64,000 nt of DNA from Flavobacterium lipolyticum (GCF_020905335.1 NZ_JAJJMN010000002.1:124001-188000), one strand, 5' to 3'; shown: positions 26,611 to 35,256, counted from the first letter of the stretch. Made by a program: numbers and translations. The notes: a model not told the origin generated them from the letters alone.

Positions 26611-27108
26611 ACAAAAAATGAACTTAATTTTACGTTAGTTTTACATTGTTTTTTTAATTCGTTGGAATTGAATAAAGTAAAAATATTTTTTTTAGGTGTT
26701 TTTTTTTAAAGTAGGGTTATTTTTACAAGGTACAACTGATTATTTGTTTGTTTTTTGGTTTTTTAAAACGTTTTAAATACTGTCCCTTCTCGGAAAGCAG
26801 TAGCAAATACGAGTTAAATCAAATCAATCTGTTCTCAAATGTTTGACATTTGTTCACGTGGAAATTTGAAGCTTGATGTAGATAGATAGGTTTCGATCTT
26901 CTTTTGGTAGCTTGTGTCTTCAAACTTTTCTAGATAGTTTTTTTCTTTGAAATTAAGCGCTAATTTTTTTATTTGTGAATGGGTTAAAAGAAAGGTTGTT
27001 TGTGTCTTAAATGAAGGTTATTGGGATTGATAAGATGTGTTTTGTTTTTTAGTACTAAAGAGTATCTCTTGGGATTGGTCTTTTAATCTGGCAGTAAAAT
27101 ATAAAAAC
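26611..27108. other. AT-rich intergenic region
   Basis: No gene, repeat or regulatory element was recognised in these roughly 500 bases between the tRNA promoter and the terminator of the thioredoxin-like gene. Confidence 0.4.
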
Positions 27109-27138
27109 AAAAAAATCTCCACTAGGGAGATTTTTTTG
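27109..27138 (-). terminator. Terminator of the tlpA-like gene
   Basis: AAATCTCC / GGAGATTT hairpin flanked by A and T runs, about 22 nt past the stop codon at 27160. Confidence 0.75.
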
Positions 27139-27159
27139 TTTTATTTCTGAAAGGAAATA

Positions 27160-28326
27160 TTATTTGGCTAAAAGCTCAATTATTTTTGCTCTTAATTCCG
27201 GACCTCTTAAATCCTGAGCAACTACTTTTCCTGATGCATCAAGAATAAAAGTTGCCGGAATAGATTCAACACCATATTGTTTTGCAATTGGCTCATCCCA
27301 AAATTTTAAGTTTGAAACTTGCGTCCAGGTTAGTCCGTCTTTTGCGATGGCTTCTTTCCAGGCAGCAGCCTCTTTGTCTAATGAAACTCCTATAATATTT
27401 AAACCTTTAGCATGTAATTCTTTGTAAATAGCTACCACATTAGGGTTTTCTTTTCTGCATGGACCACACCATGATGCCCAGAAATCAACGATAGTTACTT
27501 TGCCTAAGCTTTCTTTAAGCGAAACTACTTTTCCTTGTGGATTTGGAGCCGAAAAATCTGCTCTTCATTTAGGGCTTCCAACAGGAGCTGCTGATGCACC
27601 AACTGCAGGATTTTTCATTTGTCCTAGTTTAGTTTTGATTTCTTTTCCAGGAGTAGAGTTTTTTAAAGACTCGTCTAAAGAGTTGTATAAACCTTCCGCT
27701 TTTTTGATGTCAGTGCTTGGGTCATTAATCATGCTTTGAATAATTAAAGCAGAGATAAATGCTTTTGGGTGAGTCTCAGCGTAAGCTAAATATTTCTTTT
27801 TAGAGTTTTCCTGAACTTCTGTTTGAAGTGTCATGTATTGTTTCATCAAGCTATTGATGGTTGCAGTATCTTGAGCTTGTTGAGCTTGTTGCATTTTTTG
27901 AGTGTTTTTCTTTTGGAAATCAACTAAACCTTTTTGAGTTTTTGTCATATCCTCATTGAATTTTACATACTCGTCATTGTTGTAAGTACCTGAAATTTTA
28001 GATTTGTGGATACTGTCTTTGTCAACTGCAACAGTAATTTCTCCTGTTTCTAAGATGAATGGAATTGGACCATTAGCTCCCTGAACAATTAAAGTATGAA
28101 AAGCTGGTTCTGTTACTTTTCCTTTAATTTCGAATTTTCCGTTTTCAACTTTTACGGTGTCAAGAGATACAGCCATTTTTGTTGTTGGATCCTGACCTTG
28201 AAGAATGATTGTTTTTCCGTTTTCGATACCGGTTGCAGTTCCTGTAATTAGGTATTCTCCGTCTTTAACTTTGCTGCAAGAAATAATCGCTGCAGAAGCA
28301 GTTAGTAAAAAAAGTATTTTTTTCAT
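27160..28326 (-). pseudogene. TlpA-like thiol-disulfide oxidoreductase interrupted by in-frame TGA
   Basis: One reading frame runs across the whole span but has a TGA at 27567-27565. The N-terminal part (253 residues) is a lipoprotein (AAIISC) with a DUF4369-type beta domain and a charged helical stretch. Past the TGA the same frame continues RADFSAPNPQGK..., then VDFWASWCGPCRKENP with the thioredoxin CGPC motif (27468-27457) and ends GPELRAKIIELLAK. Intact homologs join these two halves in one periplasmic reductase of about 380 residues. The first ATG past the stop (27438) lies after CGPC, so a restart there would lack the active site. One substitution (for example GGA to TGA) would explain it. 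Readthrough, real loss, or sequence error cannot be separated here. Confidence 0.8.
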
Positions 28327-28360
28327 TATAAAAAATTAATTAGTTAATTGATTTGTGCAA

Positions 28361-28368
28361 CAAAAGTA
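28361..28368 (-). promoter_or_regulatory. -7 box of the tlpA-like gene
   Basis: Minus-strand TACTTTTG fits TAnnTTTG, 35 nt before the start codon. No convincing -33 TTG was found. Confidence 0.4.
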
Positions 28369-28534
28369 TTTAAAATTATAAAACATAAAGAATTTTGGAA
28401 CCTAAAATTTTGTTATTGTTTTTTTAGGTTTAATTGTCATGTAATCAGAAGGTTTGTGAGGTTTATTTGATTTAAAACTCTTAATTATATCGTTATAATG
28501 AAAATAAATAACGTTTTTTTTAATTTTTACGCAT

Positions 28535-28565
28535 AAAAAAAGCACTCCGTTGAGAGAGTGCTTTT
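28535..28565 (-). terminator. Terminator of the J-domain/KTSC gene
   Basis: AGCACTC / GAGTGCT hairpin flanked by A and T runs, about 20 nt past the stop codon. Confidence 0.75.
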
Positions 28566-28585
28566 GTAGATATTTTGGTATAAAT

Positions 28586-29026
28586 CTATTCTTGATTCGT
28601 TTTCTTTCTCCATGTGAAAGAATTAAGAATGTGTCTTTTTGCAAATCTTCCAGGAGAATCGGCATTTACCATTTTAACGTAAGTTGCTTTAGGAACACTG
28701 ATGTATTCGTAAACACTTCCGTTAGAGAAATCGATAATTAAACGACCTTCAACAAATTTATAATCAGTAATTGAACAAGTCGAAATCGTTTCAGTGTATT
28801 CTGGTAAATTAAGTTTAATCGTTTCAGGATTAATACTTACCAAGAAGTGATAAGCCTCAATAATAGCTTTACTTTTTTCTTCTGCAGCTTTTAAACCAGC
28901 ATCATCACCTTGAAATTTATCAGGATGAGATTCTTTCATCGCATTACGATAGATTGTTTTTAAATCTTTTAATTCAGCAGTTTTGTCTACGTTTAGTAAC
29001 TTGCGGTATTCAACTATTTTTTTCAT
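28586..29026 (-). CDS. J-domain protein with C-terminal KTSC domain
   Basis: The 146-residue soluble protein has residues 1-65 forming a J domain with the HPD motif (ESHPDKF) and flanking helices (YRKLLNV ... IYRNAMKE), which would stimulate an Hsp70 ATPase. Residues about 78-140 match a KTSC domain (SITDYKFVEGRLIIDFSNGS and YEYISVPKATYVKM). KTSC domains are linked to RNA or RNA-ligase/polymerase functions in some proteins, but their role here is unknown. A minus-strand -7 box TACCTTTG lies at 29104-29097. The gene stands alone with its own terminator. Confidence 0.85.
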   Translation of the reverse strand: MKKIVEYRKLLNVDKTAELKDLKTIYRNAMKESHPDKFQGDDAGLKAAEEKSKAIIEAYHFLVSINPETIKLNLPEYTETISTCSITDYKFVEGRLIIDFSNGSVYEYISVPKATYVKMVNADSPGRFAKRHILNSFTWRKKTNQE

Positions 29027-29096
29027 AAATAAAAGGTAACTTCTTGTCTATTAGTTTGAAATGATTGTTTTTCACTTCAAAACGACAAATTTTTTG

Positions 29097-29104
29097 CAAA
29101 GGTA
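29097..29104 (-). promoter_or_regulatory. -7 box of the J-domain gene
   Basis: Minus-strand TACCTTTG, matching TAnnTTTG, about 70 nt upstream of the start. No clear -33 TTG. Confidence 0.4.
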
Positions 29105-29189
29105 CACTTTTTTTTAACTTTTTACTTTTGAGCGGAAAAATATTTGTTTTTGTTTGAGGTTTATGATTGCGGGGACTAAGTGTTGGGCG

Positions 29190-29338
29190 TACTTAACCGC
29201 AAAAAACCGCAAGGTTTTTTTAGGATAAGATGCACTCCAAAAGCGAAGTTCGCAAAGCTTCATAAATAAAAACTTTGCGAACTTTGCGTAAATCTTTGCG
29301 TTAAAAGTGACCTGAAACCTAAAACTTGAAACTTGAAA
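29190..29338. repeat. Dispersed 'TTTGCG/AAGTTCGC' repeat and heptad array
   Basis: The gap 29027-29348 carries an intergenic repeat with AAGTTCGCAAAG (from 29244) inversely matching CTTTGCGAACTT (from 29272), plus four heptads (CCTGAAA, CCTAAAA, CTTGAAA, CTTGAAA) at 29311-29338. The heptads match arrays elsewhere in the window. Confidence 0.6.
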
Positions 29339-29348
29339 CTAATCTTTA

Positions 29349-29600
29349 TTACTTGTTCTCCGGTTTATTATTAGCCTTATCGAAGTTTTTAGATTTTTTT
29401 GGATACTTATCATAGCTAATATCGCTTGGGTTTTCGATGATAGATTTAATCGTGATCCAATCCCCTATATTAAAGTTAGTATGTGCGATTTTATAGTCTA
29501 AAAGGTACTCACCACAAAAATAGTTGTTGTTTTCATCTTTTTCTATGATGCCCGTATAAATTCCTTTTTGCAGCATTTTCCCTTGTGGATCTTTAGACAT
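29349..29600 (-). CDS. Hypothetical 83-residue protein
   Basis: Small, charged soluble protein beginning MSKDPQGKMLQKGIYTGIIE, with a beta-rich core (YLLDYKIAHTNFNIGDWITIKSII) and a lysine-rich tail. No family recognised. A minus-strand -7 box TAACTTTG lies at 29636-29629, about 29 nt before the start. It is divergent from the next gene. Confidence 0.6.
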   Translation of the reverse strand: MSKDPQGKMLQKGIYTGIIEKDENNNYFCGEYLLDYKIAHTNFNIGDWITIKSIIENPSDISYDKYPKKSKNFDKANNKPENK

Positions 29601-29678
29601 AATTTTGTTTGTTTTAAAATTGAAGTTGCAAAGTTAATCATTATTATGTTTGTTTTAGGGAGTTCTTGACAATCTCAG

Positions 29679-29686
29679 TATATTTG
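29679..29686 (+). promoter_or_regulatory. -7 box immediately before the 29690 start
   Basis: TATATTTG ends only 3 nt before the ATG at 29690, so transcription would begin about at the start codon. This predicts a leaderless mRNA, or a start further in. Confidence 0.4.
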
Positions 29687-29689
29687 CAC

Positions 29690-30232
29690 ATGCAAAAAAA
29701 CTTCAAACCACATCCTAATTCCTTTAAAAATACGTTTTGTGTTTTTCATGAAGTACTTTCAGATAAAATTGAAGGTTTAAAGAAGCAGTTTGAGAGCAAA
29801 GCCGGAAGCGCTTATTATTATACGGAAGCCGGAATGTACCGGGTGTCAAATCATTGGGGAAGACTGGCCAACAGCAAATGGCGTTTGGTAGCAATGGTAC
29901 CGGAAACTGCTTCGAAAACTAAAATAGGTTTTGCGGCCTGGAACGAATTTTATCCGGATAACGCTGAAGAAAAACTGTACTATATCGAAGCTGACTTTGA
30001 TCAGAATCTGGTCACCTATCAGCATAAGAAGAACCCGAATTATGATGGAAAACCTATTTTAAGAACCAGTTTTGAAACAACGAAACGAATAAAACAGGTT
30101 CGCAACCTGCAACAACTCACTTCATGGGCAAAGCATTTTGATTATGAAGATATTGATGAGCTGAGAAAGCAAATTATTAACGAGTTGATTTATACCGAGA
30201 AAACTTTAGACGAAATTAAAAGAGAAATATAA
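29690..30232 (+). CDS. Conserved hypothetical protein
   Basis: The start chosen is the ATG at 29690 (MQKNFKPHPNSFKNTFCVF); an upstream TTG lies inside the promoter. The 180-residue soluble protein has many aromatic and basic residues (YRVSNHWGRLANSKWRLVAM) and a helical C-terminus. It resembles conserved Bacteroidetes proteins of unknown function. The stop overlaps the start of the next gene (TAATG at 30230-30234), showing translational coupling. Confidence 0.7.
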   Translation: MQKNFKPHPNSFKNTFCVFHEVLSDKIEGLKKQFESKAGSAYYYTEAGMYRVSNHWGRLANSKWRLVAMVPETASKTKIGFAAWNEFYPDNAEEKLYYIEADFDQNLVTYQHKKNPNYDGKPILRTSFETTKRIKQVRNLQQLTSWAKHFDYEDIDELRKQIINELIYTEKTLDEIKREI

Positions 30233-30375
30233 TGGGACGCAACAACGAAAGGAACATCAAAAAGCATAATGACAAATTGCATAAAGCCCAAAACAAAGTA
30301 AAACAGGCTGAGATTGCACGCAAAGAAAAGCTTAAAGAAATTATTAAAAAGTTCAACGAGAATAAAGAAGAATAA
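30232..30375 (+). CDS. 47-residue basic helical protein
   Basis: A short gene starting inside the upstream stop codon (TAATG). The product MGRNNERNIKKHNDKLHKAQ... is very rich in Lys, Asn and Glu and predicted to be one long charged helix. The overlap and composition support a real gene, although it is short enough to be missed by gene callers. Possible roles include nucleic-acid or ribosome binding; this is a guess from charge only. Confidence 0.6.
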   Translation: MGRNNERNIKKHNDKLHKAQNKVKQAEIARKEKLKEIIKKFNENKEE

Positions 30376-30407
30376 AATGTATCAGATTTTAGGTTCCAAT
30401 AAAAAAA

Positions 30408-30477
30408 CCTGAAACCTGAAACTTGAAACTTGAAACCTGAAACTTGAAACCTGAAACCCGAAACCTGAAACCTGAAA
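30408..30477. repeat. Ten-unit heptanucleotide array
   Basis: Ten consecutive 7-nt units of CCTGAAA or CTTGAAA (one CCCGAAA). It lies between two genes and resembles the arrays at 29311, 48224 and 63870. Confidence 0.95.
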
Positions 30478-30497
30478 CAAAAAATAATACACTACAG

Positions 30498-30728
30498 ATG
30501 AGTAAATACGAAGATTTAAAAGCAAGTGTGCAGGAAATTATTGATTTAATTGCTGCCAAGAATAATAGAGAAGCCAATAATAAATTGCTTGAAGTAAGTG
30601 ATACCTTAGATGATATGTTGGATCATGCTGAAGAAGATGAAGATTTAAGAGAAATTAGCAGGTATCAGGTTTTATTGAATCAGTTGCATGTAAAAATTAA
30701 TGGAGAAGAGCAGGTTGATGGAGAGTAA
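30498..30728 (+). CDS. Small acidic hypothetical protein
   Basis: I chose the ATG at 30498 (MSKYEDLKASVQEIIDLIAA); earlier in-frame starts would translate the heptad repeat. The 76-residue product is acidic and all-helical (LLEVSDTLDDMLDHAEEDED), with no family recognised. Its last codons overlap the start of the YchJ-like gene (30718) by 11 nt, so the two are probably co-translated. Confidence 0.7.
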   Translation: MSKYEDLKASVQEIIDLIAAKNNREANNKLLEVSDTLDDMLDHAEEDEDLREISRYQVLLNQLHVKINGEEQVDGE

Positions 30729-31098
30729 GAAGTGCTTTTGTGATACTGGATTATGGTTCGAAAATTGTTGTGGTCAGTATCTTGAAAACAATCAAAAAGC
30801 ACCAACGGCACTAACTTTAATGCGTTCCAGATATTCGGCTTATGCCTGTCACAAGGCAGATTATCTATTAGAAACCACTTATATTTCGGAAAGAAAATAC
30901 TATTCGAAGGCCGAAATTTTAAAATGGGCAACAGCTAATAAATGGCAGAGACTCGAGATTTTAAGTTTTACTGAAAATACCGTCGAATTCAAAGCCTATT
31001 TCTTGGATTCAGACCACAAACCACAAGTGCATTATGAATTTTCGACTTTTAAATTTGAAAATGAAGAGTGGTTTTATGTTGATGGAAAGTTTGAATAA
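30718..31098 (+). CDS. YchJ-like SEC-C motif protein
   Basis: The 126-residue protein begins MESKKCFCDTGLWFENCCGQYL, the N-terminal SEC-C zinc motif (C-x-C ... C-C) of the YchJ family. The family's core follows: APTALTLMRSRYSAYACHKADYLLETTY, then the NTF2-like sheet ending WFYVDGKF. YchJ proteins are small cytosolic zinc proteins of uncertain function. The start at 30718 overlaps the upstream gene. Confidence 0.85.
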   Translation: MESKKCFCDTGLWFENCCGQYLENNQKAPTALTLMRSRYSAYACHKADYLLETTYISERKYYSKAEILKWATANKWQRLEILSFTENTVEFKAYFLDSDHKPQVHYEFSTFKFENEEWFYVDGKFE

Positions 31099-31204
31099 TT
31101 GTCAGACCTAACACTGTTAGTTGTTAGTTTTGATTAGATATTTTAACTAAAAATTAATAAACGTTTCGTTTTTCATAATTCTAAAATAACGTAATTTTAA
31201 AATT

Positions 31205-32323
31205 ATGAAAAACGAATTTAAAAAAGGTTTTTATTTTAAGTCGTACGAAGCTCCGTTTCAGTCTCCGTTTGAAAAGCTTTTTGGTATTTTTAAAGAGCTG
31301 ATCACCCATACTTCGGGTGATTTTGACGAAGCAATCAGCTGGTTAAGGGAGTTAGACATAGAATACAAACTAACAGACGAGAACTACACTATCGATGATT
31401 TTATCGAAGATTTAAAAAAGAAAGGTTACATAAAAGACGAAGTTAAACCTGACGGAAGCGGTGGTTTTGGTATTACTGCCAAGACAGAACGCGCTATCAG
31501 ACAGCAGGCCCTGGATCAAATTTTTGGTAATTTGAAACGTTCCGGAAGTGGTAGTCATAAAACCAAACATGCCGGAAATGGTGACGAACATACGGGGGAA
31601 TTTCGTGAATTTAATTTTGGAGATGGTTTAGAACGAATTTCATTGACAGAAAGTCTGCGAAATGCCCAGATCAATAATGGTGTTGAAAGTTTCATGCTAA
31701 CCGAAAATGATTTGGTAGTAGAAGAAACTCAATACAAAGCGCAAATGAGCACCGTTTTGATGATCGACATCAGTCACAGTATGATTCTCTATGGCGAAGA
31801 CCGAATCACACCTGCAAAAAAAGTGGCCATGGCTTTGGCCGAATTAATCACAACTCGTTATCCCAAAGATACACTCGATATTTTGGTTTTCGGAAATGAT
31901 GCCTGGATCATCCCTATTAAAGATTTGCCCTATCTGCAAGTAGGACCTTATCATACCAATACCGTTGCGGGACTTCAATTGGCTATGGATATTTTGCGAA
32001 GAAAACGAAATACCAACAAGCAGATTTTTATGATTACCGATGGAAAACCCAGCTGCGTACGCGAGCGTGACGGTTCCTATTATATGAATAGCAACGGACT
32101 CGACGAGTACATCGTTGATAAATGTTATACACAGGCACAGCAAGCCAGAAAATTACACATTCCGATTACGACATTCATGATTGCAAACGATCCGTATTTA
32201 CAGCGTTTTGTCAACCATTTTACCGAAGCGAATCAGGGAAAAGCATTTTACACCGGATTAAAAGGACTGGGAGAGATGATTTTTGAAGATTATGAAACGA
32301 ATAGGAAGAAGAGAGTGAGGTAG
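31205..32323 (+). CDS. VWA-domain protein partner of AAA+ ATPase
   Basis: The 372-residue soluble protein has an N-terminal half (1-175) that is helical and charged. The C-terminal half is a von Willebrand A domain with the metal site DISHS (D188, S190, S192) and a later MITDGKPS. VWA proteins of this kind work with MoxR-family AAA+ ATPases as chaperone-like modules for inserting metals or remodelling complexes. The next plus-strand gene, 194 nt on, is such an ATPase. Targets are unknown. Confidence 0.85.
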   Translation: MKNEFKKGFYFKSYEAPFQSPFEKLFGIFKELITHTSGDFDEAISWLRELDIEYKLTDENYTIDDFIEDLKKKGYIKDEVKPDGSGGFGITAKTERAIRQQALDQIFGNLKRSGSGSHKTKHAGNGDEHTGEFREFNFGDGLERISLTESLRNAQINNGVESFMLTENDLVVEETQYKAQMSTVLMIDISHSMILYGEDRITPAKKVAMALAELITTRYPKDTLDILVFGNDAWIIPIKDLPYLQVGPYHTNTVAGLQLAMDILRRKRNTNKQIFMITDGKPSCVRERDGSYYMNSNGLDEYIVDKCYTQAQQARKLHIPITTFMIANDPYLQRFVNHFTEANQGKAFYTGLKGLGEMIFEDYETNRKKRVR

Positions 32324-32333
32324 TGTTTAGGCT

Positions 32334-32449
32334 TGGTTTTAGTCTCAGTCTCGGTCTCAGTCTCAGTGACGGTGTCCTGCTGAGCGAAATCGAAGCATAA
32401 GTTGCAGTGACAGTCTCAGTTACTATTGTCCGCTGAGCGAAGTCGAAGC
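32334..32449. repeat. Hexamer TCTCAG repeats and paired 'GAGCGAA-TCGAAGC' motifs
   Basis: TCTCAG/TCTCGG units repeat from about 32342 to 32368. They are followed by direct repeats TGTCCTGCTGAGCGAA...GAAGC (32373-32396) and TGTCCGCTGAGCGAA...GAAGC (32427-32449). These look like dispersed Bacteroidetes intergenic repeats inserted between the VWA and AAA+ genes. Confidence 0.7.
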
Positions 32450-32517
32450 GGGAGAGAAGCAAGAGGCCATTAAAAGTTTTAAAAAAAAACAAATTAGAAA
32501 TTTTTCAATCAGTAAAA

Positions 32518-33981
32518 ATGGAAATAAAAAATATAAAAACATTAGGACAGTTAAAAGCTGTTGGTTACAAAAGTAGCAGTATTAAAGACGAATTACGCAA
32601 TAATCTTCGGGAGAAAATAAAGTCAGGAAAGCCTGTTTTTGAAGGTGTTCATGGTTTCGAAAATACGGTAATTCCGGAATTGGAGCGTGCCATTCTTTCT
32701 CGTCATAATATCAACTTATTAGGACTTCGTGGTCAGGCGAAAACACGTTTGGCACGTAAGATGGTTGAATTGTTAGACGAGTACATTCCGTTTGTGGCGG
32801 GCTCGGAAATTAATGACGATCCGTTAAATCCTATTTCACGTTTTGCCAAAGATTTAATTGTGGAGAAAGGTGAAGATACGCCTATTTCATGGCTGCATCG
32901 CAGTGAGCGTTTTTTCGAAAAATTAGCTACACCCGATGTTACTGTTGCCGATTTAATTGGAGATGTCGATCCTATAAAAGCAGCAAACTTAAAGCTTTCT
33001 TATGCCGATGATCGTGTCATTCATTTCGGAATGATTCCGAGAGCCAACCGCTGTATTTTTGTAATTAATGAGTTGCCGGATTTACAAGCCAGAATTCAGG
33101 TCGCTTTATTCAATATTTTGCAGGAAGGTGACATTCAGATTAGAGGATTTAAATTGAGAATGCCTTTGGATATGCAATTTATATTTACAGCCAATCCGGA
33201 AGATTATACCAATAGAGGAAGTATCGTAACGCCTCTAAAAGATAGAATTGGTTCGCAGATTCTCACGCATTATCCTGAAAGTGTTGCCGTTGCAAGAGCT
33301 ATCACAGAGCAGGAAGCCAAACTGGATGAAACACAGCACAAATTAGTTTATGTGCCGGCGCTGGCCAGAGACATTTTAGAACAGATTAGTTTTGAAGCAC
33401 GCGAAAGCGAATATATCGATAATAAAAGTGGAGTAAGTGCCAGAATGAGTATCACCGCTTTCGAGAATTTAATGAGTACAGCAGAACGTCGTGCCTTAAA
33501 AGCCGGAGTAGATAAAACCACTTTGCGTTTGTCTGATTTTGTGGGTATTATTCCTGCTATTACCGGAAAAGTAGAATTGGTTTACGAAGGAGAGCAGGAG
33601 GGAGCTGCCGTGGTAGCACAAAATTTAATTGGTTTAGCCATCAGAACTTTATTTCCAACGTTATTACCGCGAATAGAGAAACTTGAAAAACCGGGAGAAA
33701 AAACACCTTATTCAGATGTGATCGAATGGTTTTTTGCCGAAAGCGGTTTCGAATTGTTAGATGATGCTTCTGATTTAGAGTATCAGAACATTTTAGATGA
33801 AGTAACTCCGCTGGATGTTTTGTTGAAAAAATATTTGCCTCAACTGGATAAAAAAGATCAGTATTTCATGAAAGAATTTATTTTGTGGGGATTGGTCGAA
33901 TACAAAAAAATGAGCAAAGACCGTTTTGCTCAAGGACATCAGTTTAAAGATATGTACGGAAGTTATATTAGTAAATTGTAG
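32518..33981 (+). CDS. MoxR/Mg-chelatase-type AAA+ ATPase
   Basis: The 487-residue protein has Walker A GLRGQAKT at residues 69-76, a Walker B-like strand RCIFVINELPDL, sensor 1 in FIFTANPEDYTNRGS, and sensor 2-like DRIGSQ. The overall layout matches the magnesium-chelatase/MoxR clade. The C-terminal third is helical. The preceding VWA gene gives the usual ATPase/VWA pair. It acts in the cytoplasm on unknown substrates. A terminator follows at 34003. Confidence 0.9.
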   Translation: MEIKNIKTLGQLKAVGYKSSSIKDELRNNLREKIKSGKPVFEGVHGFENTVIPELERAILSRHNINLLGLRGQAKTRLARKMVELLDEYIPFVAGSEINDDPLNPISRFAKDLIVEKGEDTPISWLHRSERFFEKLATPDVTVADLIGDVDPIKAANLKLSYADDRVIHFGMIPRANRCIFVINELPDLQARIQVALFNILQEGDIQIRGFKLRMPLDMQFIFTANPEDYTNRGSIVTPLKDRIGSQILTHYPESVAVARAITEQEAKLDETQHKLVYVPALARDILEQISFEARESEYIDNKSGVSARMSITAFENLMSTAERRALKAGVDKTTLRLSDFVGIIPAITGKVELVYEGEQEGAAVVAQNLIGLAIRTLFPTLLPRIEKLEKPGEKTPYSDVIEWFFAESGFELLDDASDLEYQNILDEVTPLDVLLKKYLPQLDKKDQYFMKEFILWGLVEYKKMSKDRFAQGHQFKDMYGSYISKL

Positions 33982-34002
33982 TTTATACTCTATTTTTTTT
34001 AC

Positions 34003-34036
34003 AAGCCCTACAGGTATATGCAAACTTGTAGGGCTT
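34003..34036 (+). terminator. Terminator after the AAA+ gene
   Basis: AAGCCCTACA / TGTAGGGCTT, 10-bp stem with a 14-nt loop, followed by a T-rich tail. Confidence 0.7.
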
Positions 34037-34118
34037 ATTCTTTTGTAAAAAGCCTATTACCAGTTTTATTTCATCTACCTTGCTCCGTTGGCTGTATTTG
34101 CAGTTTCCCAAAATAAAA

Positions 34119-34711
34119 ATGGAAGATAGTTTCGAAGATTTGATTGCGAGTTATATAGAAAACAAGGTTGGAATATCAGAGCATTTTTTAAGTCCTGAAC
34201 TGGCCAATCATTTAAAGCAAAATCTAATAGATTTAAACCGTAAAAGTTTGTTGCTGGCTGCAGGAATCGGAAACTCAGAAAAGCTGTCTTACGATGGAGC
34301 GGTACGCAGTGACTCTATTTATTGGCTGGATAAAAAACACAACAATGTTTTTGAAAATGAGTTTTTTGATAAGATAGATGCTTTTATAGTGTATTTGAAT
34401 GAAAGTTGTTATACCGGAATTACGGGTTATGAATTTCACTATTCTTTATATGAAAGAGGCGATTTTTATCTGAAGCATTTAGATCAGTTTAAAAACAATT
34501 CCAGTCGAAAATATTCGATGATCAGTTATCTTAACAGCAATTGGCAAGAAAGCGATGGTGGAGAATTAATGATCCATCAGGAAAATAACAATCAAAAAAT
34601 TGCACCTACGCAGGGAAAACGGTTTTTTTTAAAAGTAATGAATTGGTGCATGAAGTTCTGGTTACCCAAAACACCAGAATGAGTATTACAGGCTGGTTAA
34701 AAAGCGACTAA
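34119..34711 (+). pseudogene. 2OG-Fe(II) oxygenase (prolyl-4-hydroxylase-like) with a 1-nt frameshift
   Basis: The start is the ATG at 34119. The frame as sequenced ends at 34682 (187 residues). The double-stranded beta-helix is visible: HYSLYERGDFYLKHLDQF with iron ligands H120 and D122, then YLNSNWQESDGGEL. After KIAPTQGK the frame turns to FFLKVMNWCMKFW and loses the third ligand. Adding one A to the run at 34616-34619 restores TVFFKSNELVHEVLV..., with the distal HEV histidine (34649-34651), and an end at 34711. So it is a single-base deletion in an A tract, either a true mutation or a sequencing error. The intact form would hydroxylate a protein or small molecule using 2-oxoglutarate. Confidence 0.8.
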
Positions 34712-34728
34712 AATCGTTTATCATTATA

Positions 34729-34768
34729 CCCGACAAGTTTTAAAAATCTGTCGGGTTTGAGATTTTTT
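34729..34768 (+). terminator. Terminator after the oxygenase gene
   Basis: CCCGACA / TGTCGGG stem (34729-34735 / 34749-34755) followed by TTTGAGATTTTTTT. Confidence 0.65.
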
Positions 34769-34776
34769 TAAAAGAT

Positions 34777-34798
34777 ATTGATATATCAATTATATTTG
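34777..34798 (+). promoter_or_regulatory. Promoter -7 box and palindromic operator of marR
   Basis: Perfect 14-bp palindrome ATTGATATATCAAT (34777-34790) directly precedes TATATTTG (34791-34798), 18 nt upstream of the MarR start. MarR proteins often bind such palindromes at their own promoters, so autorepression is likely. Confidence 0.6.
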
Positions 34799-34815
34799 TA
34801 TCAAATAAAAAAAGT

Positions 34816-35256
34816 ATGCAACTCGAAAATCCAACCGGAACAGCTCTGTACTCCTTAGAGAAAGCAATAAAAGAATATCGAAGACTGGCACAAAAAAACA
34901 TTACCAAGGTCGTAAAAGATATTACCGTCGATCAATGTCTGGTCTTAATTATACTAAACAACAATCCGGACATTTCCCAAAATGAATTGGCTAATCTTGT
35001 ATTTAAAGACAGTGCTTCCATTACGAGAATGATTGAATTAATGGTGAAAAAAGAATATATAAGCCGTACAATTCACCCTGTGGATCGAAGAAAATTTAAT
35101 CTGGAAATCACTAAAAAAGGAAAAAAAACACTTGACGATATACAACCCGTTATTAAGATTAACAGGCAAACGGCATTGGAGGGCTTGTCTCTGGAAGAAA
35201 TAGCGTTATTGGATAAAACACTCCATAAAATAATCATTAACTGTAAAAACAATTAG
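34816..35256 (+). CDS. MarR family transcriptional regulator
   Basis: The 146-residue protein has a winged helix-turn-helix: NPDISQNELANLVFKDSASI recognition region, followed by the wing ISRTIHPVDRRKFNLEIT. This is the classic MarR D-x-R wing. Dimerisation helices lie at both ends. It lies 1 nt before a serine hydrolase gene, so the pair is an operon. A palindromic operator overlaps the promoter. The effector is unknown. Confidence 0.9.
   Translation: MQLENPTGTALYSLEKAIKEYRRLAQKNITKVVKDITVDQCLVLIILNNNPDISQNELANLVFKDSASITRMIELMVKKEYISRTIHPVDRRKFNLEITKKGKKTLDDIQPVIKINRQTALEGLSLEEIALLDKTLHKIIINCKNN

Noticed and set aside
27565..27567. TGA as selenocysteine codon
   Set aside because: The residue is at a domain linker, not an active site, and no SECIS-like hairpin was seen; selenocysteine use is not expected here.
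28402..28665. 87-codon minus-strand frame overlapping the J-domain gene's 3' end
   Set aside because: It overlaps the terminator hairpin and the end of the KTSC gene in another frame; no motif.
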